Below the pieces are notes generated by a model. The model worked only from the letters and a program-made list of their open reading frames with translations. It was not told the origin of the DNA and did no database searches. A stretch of DNA of 64,000 nt, taken from positions 8,496,501 to 8,560,500 of the forward strand of contig NC_088313.1 of assembly GCF_910592395.1 (NCBI RefSeq), written 5' to 3'. The stretch comes from Lineus longissimus (taxonomy: Eukaryota; Nemertea; Pilidiophora; Heteronemertea; Lineidae). This document shows, in pieces, positions 1 to 12,008 of the stretch (position 1 is its first letter; the number at the start of each line of letters is the position of its first letter). The position numbers and the translations under genes were made by a program.

Positions 1-640
1 CTATTATAAGCATTATGGCTTTTACAGAATGGAAAAATTCCTGTTCAGTCCAAAGTTATAGGCATTTGAACTTCGCAAGATTTGGAAATTTTGACCAAGG
101 GCTCCAAAGGGAAAATGCCTTACAGGGTCAAAGGTCAAATGGCATCCAACATGGCTGCCGGGGTGAGAAAATGATCAGTATTTTAGCTGTAGGAATCTTA
201 TTTATGAATTTTTTCAGCAAAATTTTTAGAACGGAGTCATATTATGATGTCCGTCCTAACAAATCCAAAATGGCCGCTAAAATCCAAGATGGCTACCAAT
301 AGTCCAAGATGGCCACCAAAACTATGCAACTTGGTAACCTTTTCTGCAGCTCTGACTCCCATTGCAAGCCAAAGGAGTAGTAAAACTTGATGATTACGGA
401 TCTTCGGGTTGGAATTCAATATGGCAGGATTCCAAGATGGCCGCCAAGGACAAATATTGAAATATGGCTGCTAGTAATAAGGATGTTGGCAGATATCATT
501 TCAGTTTCTTAAACTAAGACACTGGTATGATATGCAGCTTGAGGTCAGTCTATCTTTATCCACTATGATGCAACCGCCATCAGGCGGCCATGTTAAAACC
601 AAGATGGCCACCATATTGAAACCAAGATGGCCGTCAAACT
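1..640. repeat. Cluster of degenerate CAAGATGGCCGCC-like motifs
   Basis: Copies of a core resembling CCAAGATGGCCGCCA, and variants such as CCAAAATGGCCGC, recur irregularly near 147, 266, 285, 303, 433, 600 and 624. Spacing is not constant, so this is not a clean satellite. Short ORFs across it look like frame artefacts. The stretch from 640 to about 2110 holds no gene that I recognise. Confidence 0.5.
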
Positions 641-2120
641 CTGCCAACACCATTAATATTCTAACCAGGCTTGTAATATATCAAAATGATCGGATGAGAG
701 TAAGGACGCCAGTCGACTGTTTGAAATGTGGCTATTTACAGACACAGAAAGACTAGAAGCGTTATAAATCAAGGTCATACATTATTATTCAACTCATTTG
801 CAAATTACAGATGAAAGTAACGGATAATACGCCTCAAGTACCATCGAATGTATTCGCTGCTTGACAACCACAATCCCTCATTGTGCTTAATCTGCCTCAA
901 TTCTCTTCATTCAGCCAGATCTGAAAATAAAGAATAATACCTCAAAATAAAGAATAATACCTTAGTCGGTATTGGTACTTTCAATTATATCATTTATGTC
1001 AATGAGACATCTCCCCCAAGGCTTTATTGGTTCAGAGTTACAGATGGTGCAATAGTACACACAGCTATAGCCAAACATGGCCTGGTCTCTCCTAGAACAC
1101 TGCCACACTGTCATTAAAACCATGCAATGCTGAATGCATGAACCAGGAAATGAAAAGAAAAACATTGATATTTTCACCAAACTACCCAACAAAACCTTAC
1201 ATACAGAGCATTCGAGTCTCAGGACTGTCAAGAACAACATTAGTCAACTTACACGAGATAACAAGAATGAAAACATTGCCAAAATATACAATAAACCTAC
1301 CCAAACTGACTGAAATCAGCTGATTTTCTAATGCTAATTTAATTGGAAAAGTGCCCGGATGTTACGAAAATTGGGCATGCGCCACCATCGGCCAAGTTGG
1401 AACTACAAAATAAATTATAAACTCTTGATTCCGCTGGAGATGTCAAATTATCAAGAGATTTCAGAAGGGATAGTTAGGTGTTGTTTAGGAGTGTCAAATC
1501 TTGAAAATGCCTAAAATCGGTAAATATTGACGGAATTTCATCCGGTTTTGGACGAACAGCAAGAGTTTCAGCAGTAGAGTTCATTTCCGGAAAGATGATT
1601 TACATAGGTCATATGCCCTTTTGCGGAAAAGGCGCCAAAGATTTGACGAGCAAGTGACAGTTGGCCACGCCCCGTGCCGTCCTTATTAGCATAGCGTTAT
1701 GGCGGACGTGATGATCGCCACGACGGCCCAAGTTGTGCGTAATTTCTAATTTCTCCCCAAATACTCGATGAATTTCATTGAAATTTGAGACACTGAAAGA
1801 TTAGATACCTGTTTACCGTGGGTCTTCCTGGTTTCTTCATACATCATCGATAAGACACCGAAATTAACCGATCTTCAAGAGGTGTGAAAAGTTTTTTTCC
1901 GTCATTTTCTGTGCGTGACGCGAAAATGCGCTTACGGAACGTCGAAAGTCACGTGACCTGAACACCCTACTATAGTTAATAATGAATTTTTGTGGCTTAT
2001 ATATTCTTAATTGTTTTGAACGCGTTTTTTGGATTCGTTTGGCGCCAAAATCAAGAATGGCAAATTTACAATCTTGACACTAGAGGCGCTGATGTCAAGC
2101 AAGCAAGCAAACTCTGGTGA

Positions 2121-2409
2121 ACTCACACAACTGTATCATGTCCTAGCTGACGATTTTTAAATACACGAGGTAGGAAACAATGGGATTCACGTCCGACGTC
2201 GTAACTGTGGGTGCGGTGCGTCTTGAATGCAGGATCGGCCAACGCGCGGCCCATATTATGGAATGCGACAAAACTGTACCGGAACCAGAATTGTCATGGG
2301 TCTGCACATTTTTTTTCAGATTCGATGGAAATGATGGATATATGCATTTTGTTTACACTTTATATACAGTGTATATGTAACCAGAACACTCACTACGTTG
2401 TGTGAGTTA
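2121..2409. mobile_element. MITE-like element, copy 1 of a tandem pair
   Basis: The copy begins with ACTCACACAAC and ends with the inverted counterpart GTTGTGTGAGT. It contains no real coding sequence. The next copy (2434-2817) shares almost all of the internal sequence. The termini look like short TIRs, but I see no clear target-site duplication. The superfamily is unknown. Confidence 0.5.
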
Positions 2410-2433
2410 ATATGTAAAGAGCAAGTTCTCTTG

Positions 2434-2817
2434 AACTCACACAACTGTATCATGTCCTAGCAGACGATTTTTAAATACATGATGTCCCACACCCGCACTT
2501 CAGTGGCGCCGGTGTGAATAAATCTACTTGTGTGAATGGTCAATGGCTCATGACGTCATGAAATAATTGCGTCACGAGGAAGGAAACAATGGGATTCACG
2601 TCCGACGTCGTAACTGTGGGTGCGGTGCGTCGTGAATGCAGGATCGGCCAACGCGCGGCCCATAATGGAATGCGACAAAACTGTACCGGAACCAGAATTG
2701 TCATGGGTCTGCACAAATTTTTTCAGATTCGATGGACATGATGGATATATGCATTTTGTTTACACTTTATATACAGTGTATACATACGTAACCATTACAC
2801 TCACTACGTTGTGTGAG
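2434..2817. mobile_element. MITE-like element, copy 2 of a tandem pair
   Basis: It has the same terminal ACTCACACAAC/GTTGTGTGAG and the same interior as the copy ending at 2409. It also carries about 90 extra bases (roughly 2485-2575) that include a CATGACGTCATG palindrome. Either this is the fuller form or copy 1 is a deletion derivative. Bases 2818-3180 show nothing recognisable. Confidence 0.5.
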
Positions 2818-3179
2818 TGATAACCCCAACACAGTCTTGTTGCATAGTCCAACTAGGCCTATGAGGTCAGAAATTAATTTTCACTCGCAGGCATTAGGCC
2901 AAGTCCATAAGAAAAAAGTTCTGAATAGATTGTCAATATCCAGGCGGCAATGAAGCCAGATTATGCAAGTCCATACACAACTCTATTGTTTTAGGCTAAT
3001 AGTCTTAGTGAGCAAATGACACTTTCAAAAAACAAATGACGTGATGGAGTAAAGGGGCACACTGTAGACTTGCAGAAAATCATGGCTGGCCAGTCTCAAA
3101 GATACCGGTTTTCTCTGAAACTAAACAGTCAACGAAAATCTCTACGAATACAACCTGTAAAAAACGCGAATAGGTCTAG

Positions 3180-3760
3180 TTATGTCCTTCTAGCAAACCC
3201 ACTTTCGTCTCGGGCCTCCTGAAAGTGGATTCCTTGTTTGTCTTGAGTTCGACACTTCTCACGTACATCCATCTGCTCCTGGTAAACTTGAGTTACACGG
3301 GTGAGCGGCCACAATCCACGAGGAACGTCGCTGTCAGCCAGTAAGACAACATCACCAATTTCAAAGTCTCGTTGTGGAGTCTGCCAATGTTGTCTTGAAG
3401 TGAGCAGCGGAATATATATTCCTTCTTCCATCTTTGCCAGAAGTGGTTCGTGATGATCTGTCTAGTTTTGTCCTTCTAGCAAACACACTTTCGTCACGGG
3501 CCTCCTGAAAGTGGATTCCTTGTTTGTCTTGAGTTCGACACTTCTCACGTACATCCATCTGCTCCTGGCTAACTTGAGTTACACGGGCGAGCGGCTACAA
3601 TCCACGAGGAACGTCGCTGTCAGCCAGTAGGACAACATCACCGATTTCCAAGTCTCGTTGTGGAGTCTGCCAATGTTGTCTTGAAGTGAGCAGCGGAATA
3701 TATATATTCCTTCTACCATCTTTACCAGAAGTGGTCCGTGATGATCAGGGCCTGGCGCCA
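3180..3760 (-). pseudogene. BEL/Pao pol C-terminal fragment, tandemly duplicated
   Basis: The minus strand encodes the end of a BEL/Pao polyprotein, the segment after integrase with the hallmark GDVVLLADSDVPRGLWPL. It is present twice in direct orientation with a period near 286 bp (about 3184-3469 and 3470-3755), and the copies differ at scattered positions. Each copy has its own frame breaks and neither is attached to integrase. The duplication is visible directly; assignment to BEL/Pao rests on the family hallmark. A longer BEL/Pao 3' half lies at 9614-12008. Confidence 0.75.
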
Positions 3761-3916
3761 TCCTTTTCTGTATATGTCCTTATCCTCAGTGACACATGGA
3801 TGCAAGGTACAATCGTTTCGACCGAGTAGAAAGTTGTTTGGCGTCAGAGCTTCTGGATCGTTACTTGATGATGACACATGCGTGATGGGACGCATGTGTC
3901 ATGTGTGAGGAAGGGT

Positions 3917-4168
3917 TCTTTATGAAGAACACTGTCGGATATCAAATGTTATTGGTTGTATTGATGGCAGCCTTATAGGAATAAAGGGATCATCTCATGA
4001 TGAGGAATCATTCGTATGTAGGAAAGGGGGGCATGTCAATAATGTCCAAGGGGTTTGCGACCATGAATTGAAATCAACAAATTTAGTTGTGAAGTGGCCA
4101 GGATCTACGCATGACGCGTTTATTTGGAGTAACAGTTGCCTCTGCAACGAATTCGAGAATAAACAATG
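3917..4168 (+). pseudogene. PIF/Harbinger transposase fragment (HARBI1-like)
   Basis: About 84 codons match the central DDE nuclease region of PIF/Harbinger transposases. A GCIDGS motif carries the first catalytic Asp, a V-x-x-VCDH stretch follows, and a WPGSTHDAFIW motif carries the second. The N-terminal part and everything after the second Asp are missing. Translation ends where a LINE 3' tail begins at about 4169, so LINE insertion is the likely cause of the break. The PIF/Harbinger pieces at 5565-6127 appear to belong to a different lineage. Confidence 0.8.
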
Positions 4169-5054
4169 ATAATAATAATTTATTCTATTTAAGTGCTACA
4201 TTAATGTAAAAAAGACATTTTCTAAGCACTGTGCATGTGCAGAAAGGAAAAATTATTAAATTATTAAAAACAGTGACAAATTTAAAATAGTGGAACATTT
4301 GATAAAACAATAGATGGCATCAGATTGAGTACGTGTATTTAAAAAAGGTGCGTTTTTAATTTTTTCTTAAAAAGTTCAGTTGGTGTGAGACAGCACATAT
4401 CTACAGGCAACTCGTTCCAAAGTCTTGGGCCAAGAACGGAAATTGATCGGTCGCCATACGCTTGGAGCGTGCAATAGCTAGCACCCAGAGATCGTCCGAA
4501 GAGCGTAGGGAACGACCTGGTTTGTTGACCTTGAAAATGTCCCGTAAATATGATGGGCTGTTTTCTTTGTGCAGCAAGTTATGAATGAGAAGAAGTGCCT
4601 TATAATGTATGCGCTGTCTCACAGGGAGCCAGTGCAGTTGCTGCAGGATTGGAGTAATGTGCTCCCTTTTTCTAGTTTTGGTGAGCAATCTTACAGCAGA
4701 GTTTTGGGCCTTCTGTAGGCGAGAAACCTCACAATCGGGCAGACCTAACAATAGACTTTTGGAAGTCTAGCTGGGACGTGACCAATGCATCCAAAACTCT
4801 GGCACACGTGGCCCCGTCCAGATGCCTACGCATCTTTGAAAGTATGTGGTTATGGAAGTATTGTATTTTGACTGTGTTAGACACTTGCTTAGACATTGAC
4901 ATACAGACGTCGAACTCGGACCCAAGATTTCGCACCTGGGTGGAAGGTTCAATAGTGGACGAGTCGATTTGAATGCTTCCGCGTGGCTGCAGTTTAGACA
5001 TCTTGTGCTTTAAGGCGGCTATCATGAATTCTGTCTTTTCATCATTTCCCTTAA
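4169..5054 (-). mobile_element. 5'-truncated LINE (CR1/L2-like), end of reverse transcriptase ORF and 3' tail
   Basis: Minus-strand translation gives the C-terminal end of a non-LTR retrotransposon RT ORF. It reads from an N-D-x-KTEFM stretch through the 'LHWLPVRQRI' motif typical of CR1/L2/Jockey-type elements, with a frame change near 4750. The catalytic FADD box is absent because the element is truncated at about 5054. The 3' end is AT-rich and finishes in an ATT-type tail (around 4169-4190), as expected for such LINEs. It interrupts PIF/Harbinger sequence at 4168. Confidence 0.75.
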
Positions 5055-5560
5055 TGGCCCTGTCACACCTTGACGATTTAACCAGCGTATACCGACGTTT
5101 GAAAAAAGTGGCGAATACGCTGGCGTATGTCAAATAAGTTTGGGGTAAGTTTTGCATAAGTTAAGAGCACGCTGAAGCACGCTGGTATACGTCGTAGTAC
5201 GGCGAGGTCGTCGAAACATTTTGTGCATGCACGAAATTTTTCAACTTATGCCAGCGTATGGCTCATACGTCCCGCATACGCGCGCCATAAGTTATGCGAT
5301 CGTTGACACACGTTCACACACGTTACTTGTAAGTTACTCATAAGTCGAAATACGTCGAGATAATGTCTAGCGTACCCAAAACTTATTTCTAACCTATGAG
5401 TAACGTGCTTTGAACCTATGTGAAACTTATCTCCAACGCATATTGACGCATGTAGACGTATCTGACGTGTTCCGGACGACCACAGAACTTACTGGACGTG
5501 TTTCTAACTTACATCTACCGTATAATGGCGTATTGGCAGCGTTTAGGGGAATTGGTATAT
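5055..5560. repeat. Unclassified repeat rich in CGTATACG/ACGTC words
   Basis: The segment starts with GGCCCTGTCACACCTTGACG. It is dense in short words such as AGCGTAT, ACGTC and AAGTT, arranged with loose dyad symmetry, and it carries no ORF. It looks like part of a non-autonomous DNA transposon, but no matching right-hand TIR was found. Confidence 0.35.
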
Positions 5561-5564
5561 AAAA

Positions 5565-5720
5565 ATGGGGTTCACAGGAGGAACCCGTCATACTCCATAC
5601 TTCTGTATGGCTTCATCATGGTTGGTCGTAGGGCGAAGACATCATCACCAATGAAGAAGTAGGGCACATCCTGGTTGTCGTTAAGAAGAGGCTCAGTGTC
5701 AGGGAAACCTAGGGTACCGT
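5565..5720 (-). pseudogene. PIF/Harbinger transposase internal exon fragment, inverted
   Basis: On the minus strand about 50 codons read through a PYFFIGDDVFAL-x-P-x-MMKPY motif. This is the stretch around the second catalytic Asp in one PIF/Harbinger lineage. The matching C-terminal exon (5875-6127) lies on the plus strand only 150 bases away, so the two parts of one transposase are in opposite orientation. I infer a local inversion after insertion. Confidence 0.6.
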
Positions 5721-5874
5721 CTTCAGCGCATAAAAATTATATGGTTTTACCTAAAATTTCATATGTATCATTATATTTATTGTACAGCGCCTTCAAATAT
5801 GTTTTTATCATAGGTTCGTTTTATGAGTCAATATATTCAAATTCAAATTCCAGGTTTCCAGGACTACAGAGCCA

Positions 5875-6127
5875 GCAGCTTGACCAGGTAGAGAATGAGA
5901 ACCGCGACTTTCTTCCACTAGGAGCATGGCGAAAGGGACGTCACTTGGAGGATACACAGATAGCTAGTGGCCCCAACACTGCCTTCAAAGACGGAAAGAA
6001 ACAGAGGAATCTGCTCAAGCATTGGGTTAACTCCCCAGCTGATGCAGTTCCGTGGCAAGATAGGATGATCTTGATGATACTTGTATTACTGCATTGTTCA
6101 GGCAACAAAGGACCTCAGAGACAATAA
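5875..6127 (+). pseudogene. PIF/Harbinger transposase C-terminal exon fragment
   Basis: The open frame ends with a G-A-W-R motif and a conserved tail containing AVPWQDRM, typical of the end of PIF/Harbinger transposases. The upstream side has a pyrimidine-rich stretch and an AG (near 5853-5862) that could be a 3' splice site, so this was probably a last exon. The DDE core is not in frame upstream. The MADF-domain gene converging from the right is the usual second protein of such elements. Bases 6128-6697 are AT-rich and non-coding. Confidence 0.6.
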
Positions 6128-6697
6128 GATACATAGATCTTTGCTGACTTAAAGATGGATATCTGGGACTGGGGCATTTTTAACGAATACCTGCAATCAA
6201 GCAACATAATTATTCATCAACCTTGACTCAACACCAGGAAGCACAACTTTAACAACAGTGATTTTTTTTTATTAATGTAGTAATAAAACCATGTTTGGTG
6301 GTCTAACCTATAATGTCACGTCACTTGACTTAACATTGATAACATTTTATAGACATGTAGAGATGCATTACTTCTCATTAAAGCACTCGGTAGTAAACAA
6401 ACACGTTTGAAGAATGATCTTACACACTCTTCTTATCTTGAAATAAACGAATCACTTTAAAACTTAACAGTTGTTTGTTTTCATTTATAAGCAAGGATGA
6501 TGGCCAAACCTATTAAAAAATATTAAAAATATAATATTTTCAAAAATAACATCAACAAACATCAACAGTTTAAGCAACCTCTATTCAGTGCTCATCTGAA
6601 AAATAATGGTTCATGATAACAATGGTCATACATGTATACAGAATGGCACAAAAAAACACTGTCTCTGCTATTCATGAGAAGCACACAACTGTCACTG

Positions 6698-8384
6698 TCA
6701 CTGTAACCAGTTCTTCTCTGGTGGTGTCTTCAGCTCCCCAGAAAAGCTGCTTGCAGCATCAAGATCGCTTGACAGGTTGATCATTCCTGAGAGTCCAGAC
6801 ATGTTACACAGACTCCGGCAGCTAGTGTCAAGGACACTGGGGCTCTGGTTCAGTACCTGGCAAGACGACCCTAGAGCAGCAGATACAGAGGCGGAGCTTG
6901 GCTGCTGCGTGATCTGAGGAGGAGGCTGGAACCCATGCTGTGGAGGAGGCATCATCCGCTGGTACTGAGGCTGCTGTAGTTGGTACTGTGGCTGCAGTGG
7001 CTGCTGCATGTACTGGTCAACATAGTCAGCTGTCTGTGAACCCCAGACTGACGCAGCCGGTGCCTTGTGTCTCCACGTGTGGGGAGGTTACTGGTCATCA
7101 CCGACGCCGTGGGGGGTGTATGTAGCTGGAGCTGAACCGCTGGTACTGAGGCTGCTGCCGTTGGTACTGTGGCTGCAGTGGCTGCTGCATGTACTGGTCA
7201 ACATAATCAGCTGTCTGTGAACCCCAGACTGACGCAGCCGGTGCCTTGTGTCTCCACGTGTGGGGAGGTGGCTGGTACATCACCGACGCCGTGGGTGGTG
7301 TATGTAGCTGGAGCTGAACTGGGTCGCACGGAAGCAGGAGCATGAAAGGTTGGGACTCTTGGAGTTTCTTCCTCATCACTCTCATCGTCCATCAGCTCAC
7401 TGAGGATGGTGTTGATGCGTGACCGTGCCTTCCAGAACTTTCGTTTGGACATGCTGACCAGGCGTTACGCACGTAGTTGGCGAAGGCTGCAGTGGCTGTG
7501 ATTGGCTGAGGCTGTGTGAGACCTTTGAGGAGCTCCCCAGACCCATGCACCCTCTTCTGAAGTGACTGGAGCAACTGGTCATCGTCCTGGCCTCGCTTAC
7601 CCTTGCGCTGTGAGGATGAGGAGGGGACAGTGGAGATCATGCTGTTGTCATCAACCACAATGTCTGCACAGGCAGCCTCGGCATCCTCGAGGTCCCGACT
7701 GTGTGCTGCAATGGTTGCCTTCACCTGCAATTATGACATTTGATTAGTAAAATACAAGGCTAATGCAATGATTTGTAATCAAAATAAAATTAATATAAAT
7801 AATTATTAATATTTACATTAATATTTGTGTACACTGTTGACGGGCTCAGCACGATGGCGGACCACAGTCTGGAGGAAGCCGAAGTTTTCCTTCACCCACT
7901 TCTCCATCTCTGTCAATTCCGGGGCGCCGTCACCGCTCTTCTTCTTGTGGAGACGGGTATGGGCGTCTCGCAGGGACCTGAACCACCCTTGAAGGTGCTC
8001 GACAGTCTTCCCTATGGCCTTGGCTTGATCCTCCCAGATCTTTGCCTTCTTGTCCACCCTCCGGTAGTCAGTCTTTTTGATGTTCCAGAGGATGGGGTTC
8101 TCGCGAAGATAATCGCACATGAGCTGCTCCTCTTGGACATCAAGACAAAACTGTGTCTTCCTAGCCCTCTTCTTCTTGGCAAGGGTTGGCTGAGCGGAGG
8201 TGGAGGTCACGGACACAGCTACCGATGCCACTGACGATGCCCGCGTTGGAACCTGCATCATCTCCATCAGAGGGTGAGCGTAAGGGTGCGCGTGAGGGTG
8301 AGGGAGTGGGTGATGATGATCCTCCTTGCGTTTACGTCCACTGTAGGTTCTGTCGTGGACTCTGTACGGAATCAAGCCGCCCAA
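6698..8384 (-). pseudogene. MADF-domain (Myb/SANT-like) protein gene of a PIF/Harbinger element, frameshifted
   Basis: Exon 1 (about 8384-7840) encodes a basic, His/Pro-rich start followed by a MADF domain of about 85 residues, with conserved Trp and Leu positions (LRENPILWN, W-x-x-Q-x-K, GWFRSLRD). MADF/SANT proteins are the DNA-binding partner that PIF/Harbinger transposases need. Exon 2 starts at an AG near 7725 and carries a Ser/Lys-rich linker. A one-base frame change near 7455 breaks it, and the frame then runs into a Gln/Pro-rich tail. The tail is disrupted by a 180-bp tandem duplication (6957-7137 and 7138-7319) with small indels. Converging transposase remnants lie to the left. Probably non-functional; the start codon is uncertain. 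Confidence 0.65.
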
Positions 8385-8403
8385 GGTGGTGGATCAATCG
8401 TTC

Positions 8404-9423
8404 TGATGAACAAACACTCTTTATACGATATACTGGCATCTTTATTGATAAATCTTTCGTCATTCTCTGTCTTACAAATCTTTCTAACACCTTATGTATG
8501 TCGTTGATGCCGTAAAAGACTGAAAGAAGATGCAATGCTTCTTTTGAGTTCACAGATCAGAATAAAGGGAAAGAAATCCTTAAGCTAAACCTAAACCTAT
8601 ATCTCCAGAGACAGGGTATAAGAAACTAACATCCTAAAGATATACTGGCCTTTGATGGCCAGACAAGTACAACTGATAATCAGGGCTAATCCCAAGAATA
8701 TAAAATCATCTATATAACACCAAAGGTGTGATATACTTGTATCAAGCTCAAGAATGGTCTTATAGTAACCAGTTAAGCGACTTGTCAAAGATTATACTAA
8801 TGAATTAAGATATGAAGTTCATATGTCATGGAGAACCAAGAATCCACATGGCTCATTTTGATGCTCACTTTACATGTCCAAAATACCTATCTATGAATGA
8901 CCAGAAGACGGAAATATCACTTCCATGATATTAATAAAGGCAAAGCTTGCTACATACCGTGTTTGCCGCATTCTGGGGTCTAGGATTCCGCTAATATATA
9001 TCAGATTAAAATTGGCATAAATGTTTCCGATCTATCCAAGACAAGAGCATGTATGAGAAAGCATGGGAGGAAGTTGGCTATCCCAAATCCTGGACATATA
9101 ACCAAATAAATACTCCGTTAATTACAGCTAATAATCAAGGAATAAACCAAAGGAAATATCCTGAAATCTAACATGAAAACTATTTAAACCCAAACGATGG
9201 TGTGTTAAACTTCAATCATCATGAATTATACTAAATCAAAAATGGGACTACATCTTGAAAGGTATCAAGTATTTCTTAATAGGAAGTGAAGTGGTCCATA
9301 GTGCCTACAACCTTGGTGTACCACTCATGCCAGAGCTTGACTCGTCCAAAGTGCTTTCTAAGAGATGCTAATTGTGAGTCATCTTCAGCCAAACAAAATA
9401 GAAAAACATTTCATATTGCCTGC
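8404..9423 (-). repeat. Probable 3' LTR of the BEL/Pao element
   Basis: Read on the minus strand, a purine run GGGTGGGAG (possible polypurine tract) is followed by TGTGACAGCAGG. A matching LTR end (...TTCATCA) occurs about 1.0 kb further on, just before the MADF gene. This is the right place for the 3' LTR of the BEL/Pao element at 9614-12008. The partner 5' LTR was not found, because the 5' half at 34.2 kb is truncated in gag. The boundaries are therefore inferred from TG...CA ends alone. Confidence 0.45.
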
Positions 9424-9613
9424 TGTCACACTCCCACCCAAATCACCTAATTGATTTTAAAAAAAACAACATATAATTGTCGTATGAAAGAAAAAAACCC
9501 ACTTAAATCTAAACGCAATCTGGAAGGTAATGTGTAAAAAGAAACAAAAAACGAAACTCAGTAAAGAATGAGAAGAACTCCCACCTATGGAAGACCAGGA
9601 AGCTATAGGAAAA

Positions 9614-12008
9614 TTAATCAGGCTGATCTGGGGACTTTTCCACCAACATAATCAACTTGTGGATGGGTCTCTCCAGGAATCGGACCTTGCCCTTGCGCTT
9701 CCCGTCAGCTGTTAGCTCAGCACTAGCCACCCGGAGCTTCACTGTTCTCGTCAGGTCATCCTTTCCTTGCTCAGTCGTCTCTACCATTGCCAGCTTCCAG
9801 TCACATCTTGGTAGGTCTGCGTCATTCAGGATCACTATGTCTCCCACTTCAACGTTTCTTCTTTGCTTCTGCCATTTCTGGCGCTATTGGAGATTCTGGA
9901 GATATTCCTTTCTCCATCTTTGCCAAAACTAATTGGCAAGATACTGAACCCTGCGCCATGTCTTCCGGGCATACAGATCCTCCTTGGGGAATTCCCCAGG
10001 GGGTGGCATCAGGATGTCTGATTTCATCGTCAACAACTGATTTGGAGTGAGTGGCAGGGGTGCAGTAGGGTCGTTGAGGTTTTCTACAGTCAATGGACGG
10101 CTGATGAATATCGCCATTACCTCATATAACAATGTCCTGAGTGAGGAGGTGTCTAGACGGGACTGTGACAATCCTAGGACTACTCTCAGCACGCTGCGAA
10201 TGGTTCGGATCTGTCGTTCCCATACGCATCCTTTGTGGCTTGATTATGGGGAGTTCATGACGAATTCGCAATCGCCCTGGAAGTGGGCTTGAATGGTTGC
10301 ATCATCGATCTCTTGCATAGCCTCTTTCAGTTTTTGTCTTGCTCCTACAAAATTAGAACCCCGGTCACACCGGATTAGGCGTACTTTGCCCCTGAGGGCG
10401 TCAAAGCATCGCAGGGCATTCAAAAAGACATCCGTTGTCATGTCATCCAATAACTCTATGTGTATGGCTCTGGAAGCCATACAGGTGAACAGAAGTCCAT
10501 ACCTTTTGATGGTCTTACGACTTTCTGTCACTTCAAATGGCCCAAAGACATAAATTCCGCAGTATGTGAATGGGGGAGAGGCGTCTAATCTATCTTTCGG
10601 TAGGTCAGCCATCTTCTGGACTTGAGTGATTCCCCTGAAACGTCTGCAAACAACACACTTGAAAATGTGTGAGGAGACCTGTGCAGAGCAACTTGGTATC
10701 CAAAACCCACTTGCGCTCAACTCATTCATGGTCATTCCTCTGCCCTGAGGTGCAGTCTTTTCATGATGATGCTTTATTAGCAGCTCAGCTTCGGCAGTCT
10801 TCTTGGGAATGACAGCTGGATGTTTGGCTCTATAATTCAGGTTCGAATGTTTGAGCCTGCCTCCAACTCTCAGGATTCCATCTTCATCTGGGAAGGGGTC
10901 CAAGTTAAAGATCTGGTTGCTCTTCTGCAGATGTTCTCCTCTTTGCAGATCGTCTATCGCGTCTGCAAAGGCTTCTCTTTGTATGCATAGGATGATGAAT
11001 TTCTCTGAAGCTCTTCTTACCTCTGTCAAATCGGGTATACCTTTACCTAGCTTGCGTAAACAACGCTGACGAAGTGTAGATATGGCTGAGAGTAATCTTG
11101 ACCAATCAGAAAATTTGTTAAACATCTTCAGCATCGGTGTTCTCTCTGTGGCTTTAGTGGCTAGGGCTGTGACCTTCTTGACCTCGCGATCATCGTTTGA
11201 GATTTCATCATGATCAGGTGTTGAGCCGCTTACCTCAGAGAGTTGCTTTTCCCACAGTAATGCAGGCCCATTGAACCATCTGGAGGTTTCCAGTTCTTCT
11301 GCCTCCAGTCCTCTGGAGGCATGGTCAGCTGGGTTGATATCTGTAGCTATGTGGCGCCACTGTCCTGGTTCTGACGACTCTCTTATTCTCTGAACTCTGT
11401 TGGCACAAAGATTTTGAAGCGGCGAGCTTCATTTTGGATATACCCAAAAACAACCCTGGAGTCTGTCCAATAACAGTTCTTCATTTCAGAAAGTCACTGA
11501 TTTTTATAGACACTACAGCAGCCTGCAGCTGCAATCTGGGGACTGTTACAGGCTTCAGGGGGACCACCCTTGCTTTAGCCATTGCCAATGAGCAGTGACC
11601 CTTTCACTCTCATTCACCAATCTCAGATAGCTGCATTGTCCGTATCCTGCGAGCGATGCCCGAGAAATGATGCAATTCCATCTTTTTGACGGGTCCGAAA
11701 TCGGTCGGTTTGAAGCACCTTGGTATTTTTATGGTGGCCAGGCTCACCAGCCCCCGTCTCCATCCCTCCCACTTTGGGCGAAGCTCATTTGGAAGAGGCT
11801 GATCCCAGCCTGTGCTCTCTCTACAAAGGTGTTGGAGTATCTGCTTACCAATCAGCAGAAATGGTGCAAGGAAGCCAAGTGGGTCAAAAACCGAAGATAC
11901 CATGGACAGGATGCCTCGTCGGGTGAGGGGTTGGTCTTGGATCGTCAGACGGAACTGGAAGACATCAGACTCAATACACCACTGAATGCCAATGGCTCTC
12001 TCTATGGG
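9614..12008 (-). pseudogene. BEL/Pao pol, 3' half (end of RT, RNase H, integrase, C-terminal domain)
   Basis: Reading down the minus strand from 12008, the end of reverse transcriptase comes first, with the family motif SVFDPLGFLAPF near 11880. A degraded RNase H region follows (about 11600-11135). The integrase has an HHCC zinc-binding part (around 10770-10640) and a core (around 10600-10300). The last part is the C-terminal domain ending in GDIVILNDADLPRCDWKL-type sequence (9850-9614). The integrase position expected to be the first catalytic Asp is Tyr (GIYVFGPF). Several stops and frameshifts separate the parts. At 12008 the frame ends exactly at a Gypsy LTR; the missing 5' half lies at 34225-37006 on the opposite strand. 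Confidence 0.85.

Noticed and set aside
7827-8234. 135-codon plus-strand ORF over the MADF exon
   Set aside because: It is the antisense shadow of the MADF coding sequence.
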